Shown here: in pieces, positions 41,481-49,465 of the stretch
Position numbering within the stretch: position 1 is the stretch's first letter
Layout of the letters: every line of letters starts with the position of its first letter
Assembly: GCF_030295425.1 (NCBI RefSeq)
Contig: NZ_AP027081.1
Span: 868,001-932,000, forward strand
Reading direction: 5' to 3'
DNA length: 64,000 nt
Origin: Mesoterricola sediminis
GTDB lineage: Bacteria; Acidobacteriota; Holophagae; Holophagales; Holophagaceae
Made by a program: the position numbers and the translations under genes
Notes under the pieces: generated by a model
Told to the model about the DNA's origin: nothing
Database searches by the model: none
Seen by the model: only the letters and a program-made list of their open reading frames with translations

Positions 41481-43790
41481 ATGACCGAACCGACCCCCAA
41501 GACCCTCACCCTCCCCGCCATCCCCGTCCGGGAGATGGTGCTCCTGCCGGGGGCCCGCGTGCCCTTCATGGTGGCCCGGAGCGCGTCGGTGCGGACCCTG
41601 GAGCTGGGCATCAAGCTCGGGGACCACCTCGTGCTGCTGGGGCAGCGGAACCCCAAGGAGGACCAGCCCAAGCAGGAGTCCCTGCACGCCATCGGGGCCC
41701 TGGCCCTGGTGGAGTCCCTCATCGAGGTCGCCGACGGCCACTACCGGCTGGGGGTCCTGGGCGTCGCCCGGGTCCGCCTGGGGCGCTACCTGGACGACGG
41801 GGACGTGGTGAAGGCCGAGGTGGAGGTCCTGGCCGAGCCCGCCGCGGCGGGGGAGGCGGCGCTGCGGGAGGCCTTCCACGGCGCCGTGGAGCGCTTCCTG
41901 GCGCGCAGCCCCGAGGCGGCCGGCTCCTTCGTGCTCGACCCCGACATGGCCCTGGGCCAGGCCGTGGACGCCGCGGCCGCGGCGCTCCTCCCGGACGTGC
42001 GCGACAAGCAGGCCGTCCTCGACCAGGCCGAGATCGAGCCCCGCCTCCACACCTTCCTGAAGATCCTCGAGACCCTCGCGGCCCGGTCCCAGGCCGACAA
42101 GGCCGGCGAGATGGACGCGCTGGTCAAGGAGCACAAGGCCTTCGTGCTGGGGGAGAAGATGCGCGGCCTCCCCGACGGGCGCAAGGACGAGATCGCCCAG
42201 CTCCGGGAGCGGGTCCTCAAGGCCGAGATGGGCGACGAGGCCGAGGCCAAGGCCCTGGAGGAGCTGGACCGCCTGGAGGCCATGCCCCCCCAGAGCGCCG
42301 AGGCCACCGTCAGCCGCACCTACGTGGACTGGCTCCTGGCCCTCCCCTGGCGGAAGACCGCCGACGACCGCCTCGACCTGGACGAGGCCGAGCGGATCCT
42401 GGACGAGGACCACGCCGGCCTCGAGAAGGTCAAGGCGCGGATCCTGGAGCACCTGGCCGTCATGCGCCGGCTGCGGGACCTGGGATCCGGCGCCCTGCGG
42501 GGGCCCATCCTCTGCCTCGTGGGCCCTCCGGGGGTGGGCAAGACCAGCCTCGCCAGGTCCATCGCCCGCGCCCTGAACCGGCCCTTCCTGCGCTTCTCCC
42601 TCGGCGGCGTGCGGGACGAGTCCGAGATCCGGGGCCACCGCCGCACCTACATCGGGTCCATGCCCGGGCGCATCATCTCCCTCCTCAAGAAGGGGGGGGT
42701 GCGCAACCCCCTCATCCTCCTCGACGAGATCGACAAGATGGGCTCCGACTGGCGGGGCGACCCCAGCTCCGCCCTCCTGGAGGTGCTGGACCCCGAGCAG
42801 AACGCGGCCTTCCAGGACCACTACCTGGACGTGGGCTTCGACCTGTCCCAGGTGCTCTTCCTGGCCACCGCCAACGTGCGGCACCAGATCCCCCTGCCCC
42901 TGGACGACCGGCTCGAGATCATCGAGCTCAGCAGCTACACCCTGGGCGAGAAGAAGGCCATCGCCACCCGCCACCTGGTGCCCCGGGCCCTGGAGCGGCA
43001 CGGCATGGGCGGCCTGGGCGTCGCCTTCGAGGAGGGGGCCCTGGAGGACCTCATCCAGGCCTACACCAAGGAGGCCGGAGTCCGGCAGCTGGAGCGGGAG
43101 CTCTCGGCCGTGCTGCGGAAGCTGGCCCGTCAGACCCTCCAGGACGGGGAGGGCCCCTTCGATCCCGTCGTCACCCGCGCGCGCCTGCCGGAGCTCCTGG
43201 GCCCCGAGCGGTTCCTGGAGAAGCCCCTGGGCCCCGAACCGCCGCCGGGCGTCGTCAACGGCCTGGCCTGGACCCCCACCGGCGGCGACCTCCTCACCAT
43301 CGAGGCGGCGCGCCTCCCGGGGAAGGGGACCCTCCGCCTCACCGGGAAGCTGGGCGAGGTGATGCAGGAGAGCGCCAACCTGGCCCTCTCCTACGTGCGC
43401 ATGCGGGCCGAGGCCCTCGGCCTGGAGCCGGGCTTCCTGGAGACCACGGACCTCCACGTGCACCTGCCCGAGGGGGCCATCCCCAAGGACGGGCCCAGCG
43501 CGGGCATCACCCTGGCCATGGCCCTGATCTCGGCCCTGACGGGCATCCCCGCCCGGGGCGACGTGGCCATGACCGGGGAGCTCACGCTGCGGGGCATGGT
43601 CCTCCCCATCGGCGGCCTGAAGGAGAAGCTGCTGGCCGCCCACCGCATGGGCTGCCGCTCGGCCATCATCCCCGCCGGCAACGCCCGGCACCTGGGCGAG
43701 CTACCCGCCGAGGTCCGGGAGCAGCTGGAGATCCACCTGGTGGAGCGCATGGACGAGGTCCTGCCCCTGGCCCTCTCCCGGATGCCCTGA
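41481..43790 (+). CDS. lon: ATP-dependent protease Lon
   Basis: Soluble AAA+ Ser-Lys protease for damaged and regulatory proteins. The 769-aa protein has the N-terminal substrate-binding domain (PAIPVREMVLLPGARVPF), Walker A GPPGVGKTS, Walker B ILLDEIDKM, and the C-terminal proteolytic domain with Ser673 in PKDGPSAG and Lys716 in GGLKEKLL. The S-K spacing of 43 matches E. coli Lon. It lies directly downstream of clpX, and its stop is four bases from the stop of the convergent zinc-ribbon gene. Confidence 0.97.
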   Translation: MTEPTPKTLTLPAIPVREMVLLPGARVPFMVARSASVRTLELGIKLGDHLVLLGQRNPKEDQPKQESLHAIGALALVESLIEVADGHYRLGVLGVARVRLGRYLDDGDVVKAEVEVLAEPAAAGEAALREAFHGAVERFLARSPEAAGSFVLDPDMALGQAVDAAAAALLPDVRDKQAVLDQAEIEPRLHTFLKILETLAARSQADKAGEMDALVKEHKAFVLGEKMRGLPDGRKDEIAQLRERVLKAEMGDEAEAKALEELDRLEAMPPQSAEATVSRTYVDWLLALPWRKTADDRLDLDEAERILDEDHAGLEKVKARILEHLAVMRRLRDLGSGALRGPILCLVGPPGVGKTSLARSIARALNRPFLRFSLGGVRDESEIRGHRRTYIGSMPGRIISLLKKGGVRNPLILLDEIDKMGSDWRGDPSSALLEVLDPEQNAAFQDHYLDVGFDLSQVLFLATANVRHQIPLPLDDRLEIIELSSYTLGEKKAIATRHLVPRALERHGMGGLGVAFEEGALEDLIQAYTKEAGVRQLERELSAVLRKLARQTLQDGEGPFDPVVTRARLPELLGPERFLEKPLGPEPPPGVVNGLAWTPTGGDLLTIEAARLPGKGTLRLTGKLGEVMQESANLALSYVRMRAEALGLEPGFLETTDLHVHLPEGAIPKDGPSAGITLAMALISALTGIPARGDVAMTGELTLRGMVLPIGGLKEKLLAAHRMGCRSAIIPAGNARHLGELPAEVREQLEIHLVERMDEVLPLALSRMP

Positions 43791-43794
43791 CCCC

Positions 43795-44514
43795 TCAGGC
43801 GTCGTACCAGGCCTGGCAGGGATCGCAGCGGTAGGCCCACTTCTGCCGCCGGGTGAAGACCGCCTTCAGGGGCTGGGCGCAGCGGGGGCACTTGGCGGGC
43901 TTGGGCGCCGGGGGGCGCGGGGCCCCGTCGGGGGACGCCGCCGGGGGCCGCGGGGCGGGGGGCAGGGGCTCGCCCAGGGCCCGGGGGGCCGCGGGACGCT
44001 CGTCCTGCCACGTGCCGCACACGGCGCAGACCCGCGAGCCGCGCTGGGTCTTCTTGACGGGGCCCTTGCAGGCCTTGCAGACGCCGCCTTCGGGCACGCC
44101 GGCCTCGTCGCTGGAGTAGGTCAGGCCGCAGCGCTCCGAGCAGGAGACGAAGGTGCCGTAGGCGCCGGCGCGCACCGCCAGCTGGCCCTTGCCGCACTTG
44201 GGGCAGGGGCCGAGGCCCTCGGGCCGGGCCGCCTCCGCCTTCGGGCGCTCAGGCGCGGGGCGGGCCCCCTCGGCCGCGCCGCAGTCGGCGCAGACCCGGC
44301 CGCGGCCCGTCGTCTGCATGCGGCCCGTGCCGCAGGCGGCGCACCGGGCCTGGGGGTTGCCCCGGTTGTCGGCGTCGTAGCCGAAGGCGCAGCCCGCGTT
44401 CTTGCACTTGGTGAAGAACTGGCCCTTCCAGTAGCGGAGCACGACGGGGGATCCGCACCGGGGGCAGGGTTCCTCCATCACGGGCTGGGCTTCGCGTTCC
44501 TCGGTCGATGGCAT
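43795..44514 (-). CDS. Multiple zinc-ribbon protein related to topoisomerase C-terminal fingers
   Basis: A 239-aa protein made of about five C4 zinc-ribbon units in tandem. They are CPRC with KCKNAGC, CAACG with CADC, CPKC with CSERC, CKAC with CAVC, and CPRC with CDPC at the C-terminus. The units with GQFFTKCKNAGCAFGY and YGTFVSCSERCGLTY resemble topoisomerase I C-terminal zinc fingers, which bind single-stranded DNA. Pro/Ala-rich linkers separate the last two. No catalytic domain is present. The ATG at 44514 has GGAG at seven bases. A nucleic-acid-binding role is inferred from the fingers only. Confidence 0.75.
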   Translation of the reverse strand: MPSTEEREAQPVMEEPCPRCGSPVVLRYWKGQFFTKCKNAGCAFGYDADNRGNPQARCAACGTGRMQTTGRGRVCADCGAAEGARPAPERPKAEAARPEGLGPCPKCGKGQLAVRAGAYGTFVSCSERCGLTYSSDEAGVPEGGVCKACKGPVKKTQRGSRVCAVCGTWQDERPAAPRALGEPLPPAPRPPAASPDGAPRPPAPKPAKCPRCAQPLKAVFTRRQKWAYRCDPCQAWYDA

Positions 44515-44556
44515 GGGCGGGCTCCTGACCGACCCAGTATAGGACACCCGCCCCGG

Positions 44557-44925
44557 TCAGAACTTCACCCGGAGCCCCGCGCGCACGTAGTTGTCCGTGA
44601 CCACCGCCGCCTCCAGCGCGATCGTGACCGTCTGGAAACGCCGGCGCCAGGGGCGGGGCAGGGCGTAGCTGATGCCCGCGTGGGCGGCCGCGTTCAGGAG
44701 GCAGAGCTGGGTGATCTGCCGGGCGCTGGGGTGGCGGGGCAGGAGGGGGTTGCGCTCGTAGCGGCCCCCGTCCTCGATCTGGCGGCTCTGGCTGCAGTCC
44801 ATGGCCACGACGGCGACGTACGAGAGCTCCCAGAGGGTGTCCTGCCGGGTCCAGGGGTCCCGGGCGGCAGAGCATGGGGCGGCGAGGCAGAGCAGGAGCA
44901 GGCCCCGGGCGAGGCGCAGGCGCAT
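44557..44925 (-). CDS. Small exported or membrane-associated protein, function unknown
   Basis: A 122-aa protein with a signal peptide (about 1-20, ending APCSA). The mature part has two moderately hydrophobic stretches (LWELSYVAVVAMDC, FQTVTIALEAAVVTDNYV) and ERNPLLPRHPS between them, a layout seen in small uncharacterised conserved proteins of proteobacteria and relatives. AGGGA lies upstream of the ATG, and a clear promoter lies about 30 bases further. I do not recognise a function. Confidence 0.65.
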   Translation of the reverse strand: MRLRLARGLLLLCLAAPCSAARDPWTRQDTLWELSYVAVVAMDCSQSRQIEDGGRYERNPLLPRHPSARQITQLCLLNAAAHAGISYALPRPWRRRFQTVTIALEAAVVTDNYVRAGLRVKF

Positions 44926-44955
44926 GGGCGGGTCCCTTCGGGGAGGTGGGGCCCA

Positions 44956-44983
44956 AATATGAATTAATAATAGCTTCCGTCAA
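44956..44983 (-). promoter_or_regulatory. Promoter of the small exported protein gene at 44557-44925
   Basis: On the minus strand TTGACG (44983-44978) and CATATT (44961-44956) are separated by 16 bases of A/T-rich sequence. The -10 lies about 30 bases before the ATG. Confidence 0.55.
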
Positions 44984-45122
44984 CCCTCGGATGGGCACGT
45001 CCGCGCGCAACGGCGCGATCCGGAAGGGCGGGCGGACGTATGCAACCCATGGCGCCGATGAAGTTGGAAATGGGTTCGCCGCTGCGGTTCCCCGGGGGGC
45101 GGGGCCTTGCGATGATGGACGG

Positions 45123-48100
45123 ATGTCCTTCGCGCACCTCCACCTCCACACCGAATACTCCCTCCTGGACGGCCTCACCCGGATTCCGGACCTCATCAAG
45201 AAGTGCAAGGCCACCGGCATGTCCTCCGTGGCGGTGACCGACCACGGGAACATGTTCGGCATGATGAAGCTGTTCGACGCCTGCGAGAAGACGGCGGACA
45301 AGGACGGGAACTGGGGCGTCAAGCCCATCCTCGGGTGCGAGGTCTACGTGGCCCCGCGCTCGCGCCACGACCGCAAGCTGGACAACGCCGCCCTCAACGC
45401 GGAGGGCCTGGAGGACTGCCTCGATCCCTCCGGCCAGAAGGACGCGGGGTACCACCTCGTGCTCCTGGCCAAGAACCCCGTGGGCTTCGCGAACCTGTCC
45501 AAGCTCGTCTCGAAGGGCTTCACGGAAGGGTTCTACTACAAGCCCCGCGTGGACAAGGAGCTCCTGCGGGAGAACAGCGAGGGCCTCGTGGCCCTCTCGG
45601 CCTGCCTCGGGGGCGAGGTCCAGGCGCGGCTCCTCTCGGGCAACCTGGACGCCGCGGAACGCGTCTCCCGCGAGTTCCGGGACATCTTCGGCGACGACTT
45701 CTACCTGGAGATCCAGGACCAGGGCTTCGAGGCGGAGCGGCTGATCATCCCCAGCCAGCTCGAGCTCTCCCGGCGGACGGGGATCCCCCTGGTCGCCACC
45801 AACGACGCCCACTACCTCAACCACGACGACGCGGACCTCCACGACACCCTGCTGTGCATCGGCACCAAGCGGCTCAAGAGCGACCAGCGCCGCATGCGGT
45901 TCTCCACCGACCAGTTCTACGTGAAGTCCCCCGAGGAGATGGCCGCGGTCTTCCCGGACCACCCGGAGTTCCTCGAGCGGACCCTCGAGATCGCCTCCAA
46001 GATCACCCTCTTCCCCATCACCCGGAAGCCCATCACGCCCCAGTTCCCCGTGCCCCAGGGCCACACCCTCGAGAGCTACTTCGTGGAGGTCGCCCGGACC
46101 TGCTTCGAGCGGCGCATCGACGAGTGCAGGCCCCTCTGGCAGAAGGGGGCCCTCAAGCACGCCGAGGAGAAGTACCGGGCCCGCCTGGAGTTCGAGCTGG
46201 ACACCATCCTCAAGATGGGCTTCCCCGGCTACTTCCTCCTGGTCTGGGACTTCATCGCCAAGGCCCGGGACATGGGCGTCCCCGTGGGCCCCGGGCGCGG
46301 CAGCGCGGCCGGGAGCATCGTGGCCTGGTCGATGAAGATCACCGACATCGACCCCATGCAGTACGACCTCCTCTTCGAGCGGTTCCTGAACCCCGAGCGC
46401 ATCTCCATGCCCGACGTGGACATCGACTTCTGCCGGGACGGGCGCCAGCGGGTCATCGACTACGTGACCGAGGCCTACGGCAAGGACCGGGTCAGCAACA
46501 TCGTGACCATCAACCAGCTCAAGACCAAGGCCGTCATCAAGGACGTGGCGCGGGTCTTCGAGAAGGACTTCGCCTTCGCCAACAACCTGACGAAGCTCGT
46601 GCCCCAGGAGCCCGGCAAGCCCATCACCGTGGGCCAGGCCCTGGAGCAGAGCGAGAAGCTCAAGGAGCTGTACGACTCGGACGCCGAGGTGCGCAACATC
46701 CTCGACATCTCCGCGAGGCTGGAGGGCCTGGCCCGGAACACCGGCGTCCACGCCGCCGGCGTCATCATCGCCCCGGACGACCTCACCCGTTTCGCCCCCC
46801 TCTCCAAGGACAAGGACGGCAAGGTGATGGTGCAGTACTCCATGACCGAGGCCGAGCGCGCGGGCCTGCTCAAGATGGACTTCCTGGGCCTGGAGACCCT
46901 CACCCAGATCGCCAAGACCCAGGGCTACATCGCCCAGACCCAGGGCCACCCCCTGGACATGAACCAGATCCGCGCCTTCGACGACAAGCGGACCTTCGAG
47001 CTCTTCTCCCAGGGCGACACGGACGGCATCTTCCAGTTCGAATCGAACGGCATGAAGAACCTCCTCCGGGCCCTGCGCCCCGACCGGTTCGACGACCTCA
47101 TCGCCCTCAACGCCCTCTTCCGCCCGGGCCCCCTCGGGGCCGGCATGGGCGACACCTACGTGAACCGCCGGCACGGCCGCGAGGCGGTGACGTACATGTT
47201 CCCGACCCTCGAGCCCATCCTCGCGCCCACCTACGGCGTCATCCTCTACCAGGAGCAGGTGATGCAGATCGCCAGCCTCGTGGCGGGCTACAGCCTGGGC
47301 GAGGCCGACATGCTCCGCCGGGCCATGGGCAAGAAGGACAAGGAGAAGATGGCCAAGGAGAAGACGAAGTTCATCGAGCAGGGCGTGCTCCGGGGCTACG
47401 ACCGCGCCAAGGTCTCCGAGCTCTTCGACCTGATCGAGTACTTCGCCGGCTACGGCTTCAACAAGAGCCACTCGGCCGCCTACGCCCTCGTGGCCTACGA
47501 GACGGCCTACCTGAAGGCGCACTTCCGCACCGAGTTCATGGCGGGCCTCCTGTCCACCAAGGCCCAGCGCACCGACGACGTCGTGAAGTACATCCAGAAC
47601 TGCCGCGAGATCGGCATCGCCGTCCTGGGTCCCGACATCAACGCGAGCCAGCTGGACTTCACCATCACCGGGCCCAGCGAGATCCGCTTCGGGTTCGCCG
47701 CCATCAAGGGCCTCGGCGAGGCGGCCCTCGAGGCCATCCTCGCGGCCCGGGAGCAGGAGGGCGGCTTCAAGGACTTCTTCCACGCCCTGAAGTCCACCGA
47801 CCTCCAGAAGGCCAACCGCCGCGTGTGGGAGGCCCTGATCAAGGCCGGGGCCTTCGACTCCATGGAGCCCAACCGCGCCGCCCTCGTCGAGGGCCTGCCG
47901 TCCGCCATGGAGAACGCAGGGAAGGGCGGCATCGACCTGGGCATGGTCAGCCTCTTCGACGAGGCCGAGATGGCGAGCCTCGCCGACAACTGGGCCGTGC
48001 CCGAGGACGTGGAGCCCTGGAGCCGGAAGGAGCGGCTGCGCTACGAGCGGGAGTCCCTGGGCCTCTACGTGTCGGGCCATCCCCTGGAGGAGTTCAAGGA

Positions 48101-48740
48101 CGCCATGCAGGTCCACACCGCAGGGTCCATCACCGCGGTCCGCGAGGGCGTGGCCGCCGGGCGGATCCGGGACCGGGAGGAGGTGACCCTCGGCGTCATG
48201 GTCACCAACGTCCAGTTCAAGACGAACCAGAAGGGGGAGGCCTGGGCCATCCTCAACCTGGAGGACCTCACGGACAAGATCGAGGGCCTCCTCATGGCGA
48301 GCTTCTTCAACCCCGTCACCCGGAAGAAGATGCGCCCCTTCGAGCTCTACCGCGACCTGGCCCTCCCCGACGCCCTGCTCCGCGTGACCGGCGAACTGCG
48401 GGTGGAGACGGCCAACGGCGGCAACGGCGGGGGCGAGGAGGACGAGGAGGAGCAGACCACCATCAAGCTTTTCGTCACCGCCCTGGAACCCCTGGACGAC
48501 TACCAGGGCAAGGGCTTCAACGGCGCCCTCGTGCGGGTCCCGGCCGGCGACTACCCCGATCGCCTGGTTCCCCTGCTGCGCATGTATCCCGGCAGCCTGC
48601 CCCTGCACCTGGAGTACCGGGGCCCCCAGGGCACCGTCGCCCGGGTCCGGGCCGGGTCCGACCTGCGGGTCCGCTTCGATCCCGATCTTTCCGAGAAGGT
48701 GGCCAAGGAGGCCGGCTGCGCCCTCAGCTGGACCTACTGA
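45123..48740 (+). CDS. dnaE: DNA polymerase III subunit alpha
   Basis: Catalytic subunit of the replicative polymerase. The 1205-aa protein starts with the PHP domain (FAHLHLHTEYSLLDG, VTDHGNMFG), continues with the polymerase catalytic region (GPGRGSAAGSIVAWSMKITD, PDVDIDFCRDGRQ with the catalytic aspartates), the GYGFNKSHSAAYALVAY block, the helix-hairpin-helix region (FGFAAIKGLGEAALEAI), and a C-terminal OB fold (VTLGVMVTNVQFKTNQKGEA). The length and order are those of DnaE1. An acidic low-complexity stretch (GGEEDEEEQ) lies near residue 1105. Start ATG chosen at MSFAHLH; upstream in-frame starts add unrelated sequence. Confidence 0.97.
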   Translation: MSFAHLHLHTEYSLLDGLTRIPDLIKKCKATGMSSVAVTDHGNMFGMMKLFDACEKTADKDGNWGVKPILGCEVYVAPRSRHDRKLDNAALNAEGLEDCLDPSGQKDAGYHLVLLAKNPVGFANLSKLVSKGFTEGFYYKPRVDKELLRENSEGLVALSACLGGEVQARLLSGNLDAAERVSREFRDIFGDDFYLEIQDQGFEAERLIIPSQLELSRRTGIPLVATNDAHYLNHDDADLHDTLLCIGTKRLKSDQRRMRFSTDQFYVKSPEEMAAVFPDHPEFLERTLEIASKITLFPITRKPITPQFPVPQGHTLESYFVEVARTCFERRIDECRPLWQKGALKHAEEKYRARLEFELDTILKMGFPGYFLLVWDFIAKARDMGVPVGPGRGSAAGSIVAWSMKITDIDPMQYDLLFERFLNPERISMPDVDIDFCRDGRQRVIDYVTEAYGKDRVSNIVTINQLKTKAVIKDVARVFEKDFAFANNLTKLVPQEPGKPITVGQALEQSEKLKELYDSDAEVRNILDISARLEGLARNTGVHAAGVIIAPDDLTRFAPLSKDKDGKVMVQYSMTEAERAGLLKMDFLGLETLTQIAKTQGYIAQTQGHPLDMNQIRAFDDKRTFELFSQGDTDGIFQFESNGMKNLLRALRPDRFDDLIALNALFRPGPLGAGMGDTYVNRRHGREAVTYMFPTLEPILAPTYGVILYQEQVMQIASLVAGYSLGEADMLRRAMGKKDKEKMAKEKTKFIEQGVLRGYDRAKVSELFDLIEYFAGYGFNKSHSAAYALVAYETAYLKAHFRTEFMAGLLSTKAQRTDDVVKYIQNCREIGIAVLGPDINASQLDFTITGPSEIRFGFAAIKGLGEAALEAILAAREQEGGFKDFFHALKSTDLQKANRRVWEALIKAGAFDSMEPNRAALVEGLPSAMENAGKGGIDLGMVSLFDEAEMASLADNWAVPEDVEPWSRKERLRYERESLGLYVSGHPLEEFKDAMQVHTAGSITAVREGVAAGRIRDREEVTLGVMVTNVQFKTNQKGEAWAILNLEDLTDKIEGLLMASFFNPVTRKKMRPFELYRDLALPDALLRVTGELRVETANGGNGGGEEDEEEQTTIKLFVTALEPLDDYQGKGFNGALVRVPAGDYPDRLVPLLRMYPGSLPLHLEYRGPQGTVARVRAGSDLRVRFDPDLSEKVAKEAGCALSWTY

Positions 48741-48861
48741 ACGGGCCCCTCACCTGCGGGCGGGCAGGGCCAGGAAGGCCTGGCGCGCTCGCCACGGTCC
48801 CGCTGGTCTGTCGCCCCGGTGGCAGGATCCAACCCAGGCGCCCTCACCGGACGGACCCCCC

Positions 48862-49341
48862 TCAGTGGAGCTCGATGAACGTCTGGCCTTCGTTCTGGAA
48901 GCCTGCGACGTTGATGGTCGCGCCCTTGGTGGCCCCGACCACGAGGCGGGGCGCAGTCGCCGTCAGCCTCCCGTTGCTCGTGGAGAAGCCCTGCTTCACA
49001 TTGACCGTGAAGTCGGACATGCGGGTCTGCTGGGCGTGGAAGCCCAGGGTGAGGGCCACGCCCTTGTTCAGCACCTTGGGCGAGGGGCAGACTTCGATGT
49101 AATAGCTGTACCGGGGCTTCAGCGTGAACTTGTCCTTGGTGGAGACGAGGGTCGCGAACGCGACGTCCTGGCTGCTGTTCCAGATCCGGACGAGGCCGAC
49201 GGGAACCAGGAGGTCGTCGATGCTGAGGACCCACGCCTGGCCCGAGGCGTTGGTGATACGGGAAAGGGGGTAGGTGGGGTTGGCGAAGGCCGAGGCGGCG
49301 GCCATCAGCCCCAGGGCGAGGAGGCGGGGGCGGGGGGGCAT
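48862..49341 (-). CDS. Exported hypothetical protein
   Basis: A 159-aa protein with a signal peptide (about 1-20, ending AASAFA). The mature part is rich in short beta-strand-like segments (AWVLSIDDLLVPVGLVRIW, YSYYIEVCPSP, FTVNVKQGFSTSNGRL), so a small beta-sandwich is plausible. It has one cysteine. GGAG lies five bases before the ATG, and an AT-rich promoter precedes it. I do not recognise the family. It is divergent from the exported oligoendopeptidase gene. Confidence 0.65.
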   Translation of the reverse strand: MPPRPRLLALGLMAAASAFANPTYPLSRITNASGQAWVLSIDDLLVPVGLVRIWNSSQDVAFATLVSTKDKFTLKPRYSYYIEVCPSPKVLNKGVALTLGFHAQQTRMSDFTVNVKQGFSTSNGRLTATAPRLVVGATKGATINVAGFQNEGQTFIELH

Positions 49342-49371
49342 GGGAGCTCCGTGGCGGGAAGGGCCGAAACG

Positions 49372-49399
49372 AATATAATTTATTAATGGAATCTCGCAA
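49372..49399 (-). promoter_or_regulatory. Promoter of the exported protein gene at 48862-49341
   Basis: On the minus strand TTGCGA (49399-49394) and TATATT (49377-49372) have a 16-base spacer, with the -10 about 30 bases before the ATG. Layout and AT-rich spacer are the same as in front of the gene at 44557-44925. Confidence 0.5.
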
Positions 49400-49465
49400 G
49401 CCAGGAGCTTCGTGCCGCGCCGGCCCTCCGGGTCCCGTAGACTGGATCCAATCCAAGGAGGGTCC

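Noticed and set aside
38469-43691. A 1740-codon open frame on the minus strand opposite nat, greA, clpX and lon
   Set aside because: It runs antisense to four well-supported genes; its composition (Gly, Val, His, Glu, Gln, Leu) is what high-GC codon third positions produce in the antisense frame, and no family motif is seen.
44964-48608. A 1214-codon open frame antisense to dnaE
   Set aside because: Same antisense effect of high GC; dnaE on the plus strand is unmistakable over its whole length.
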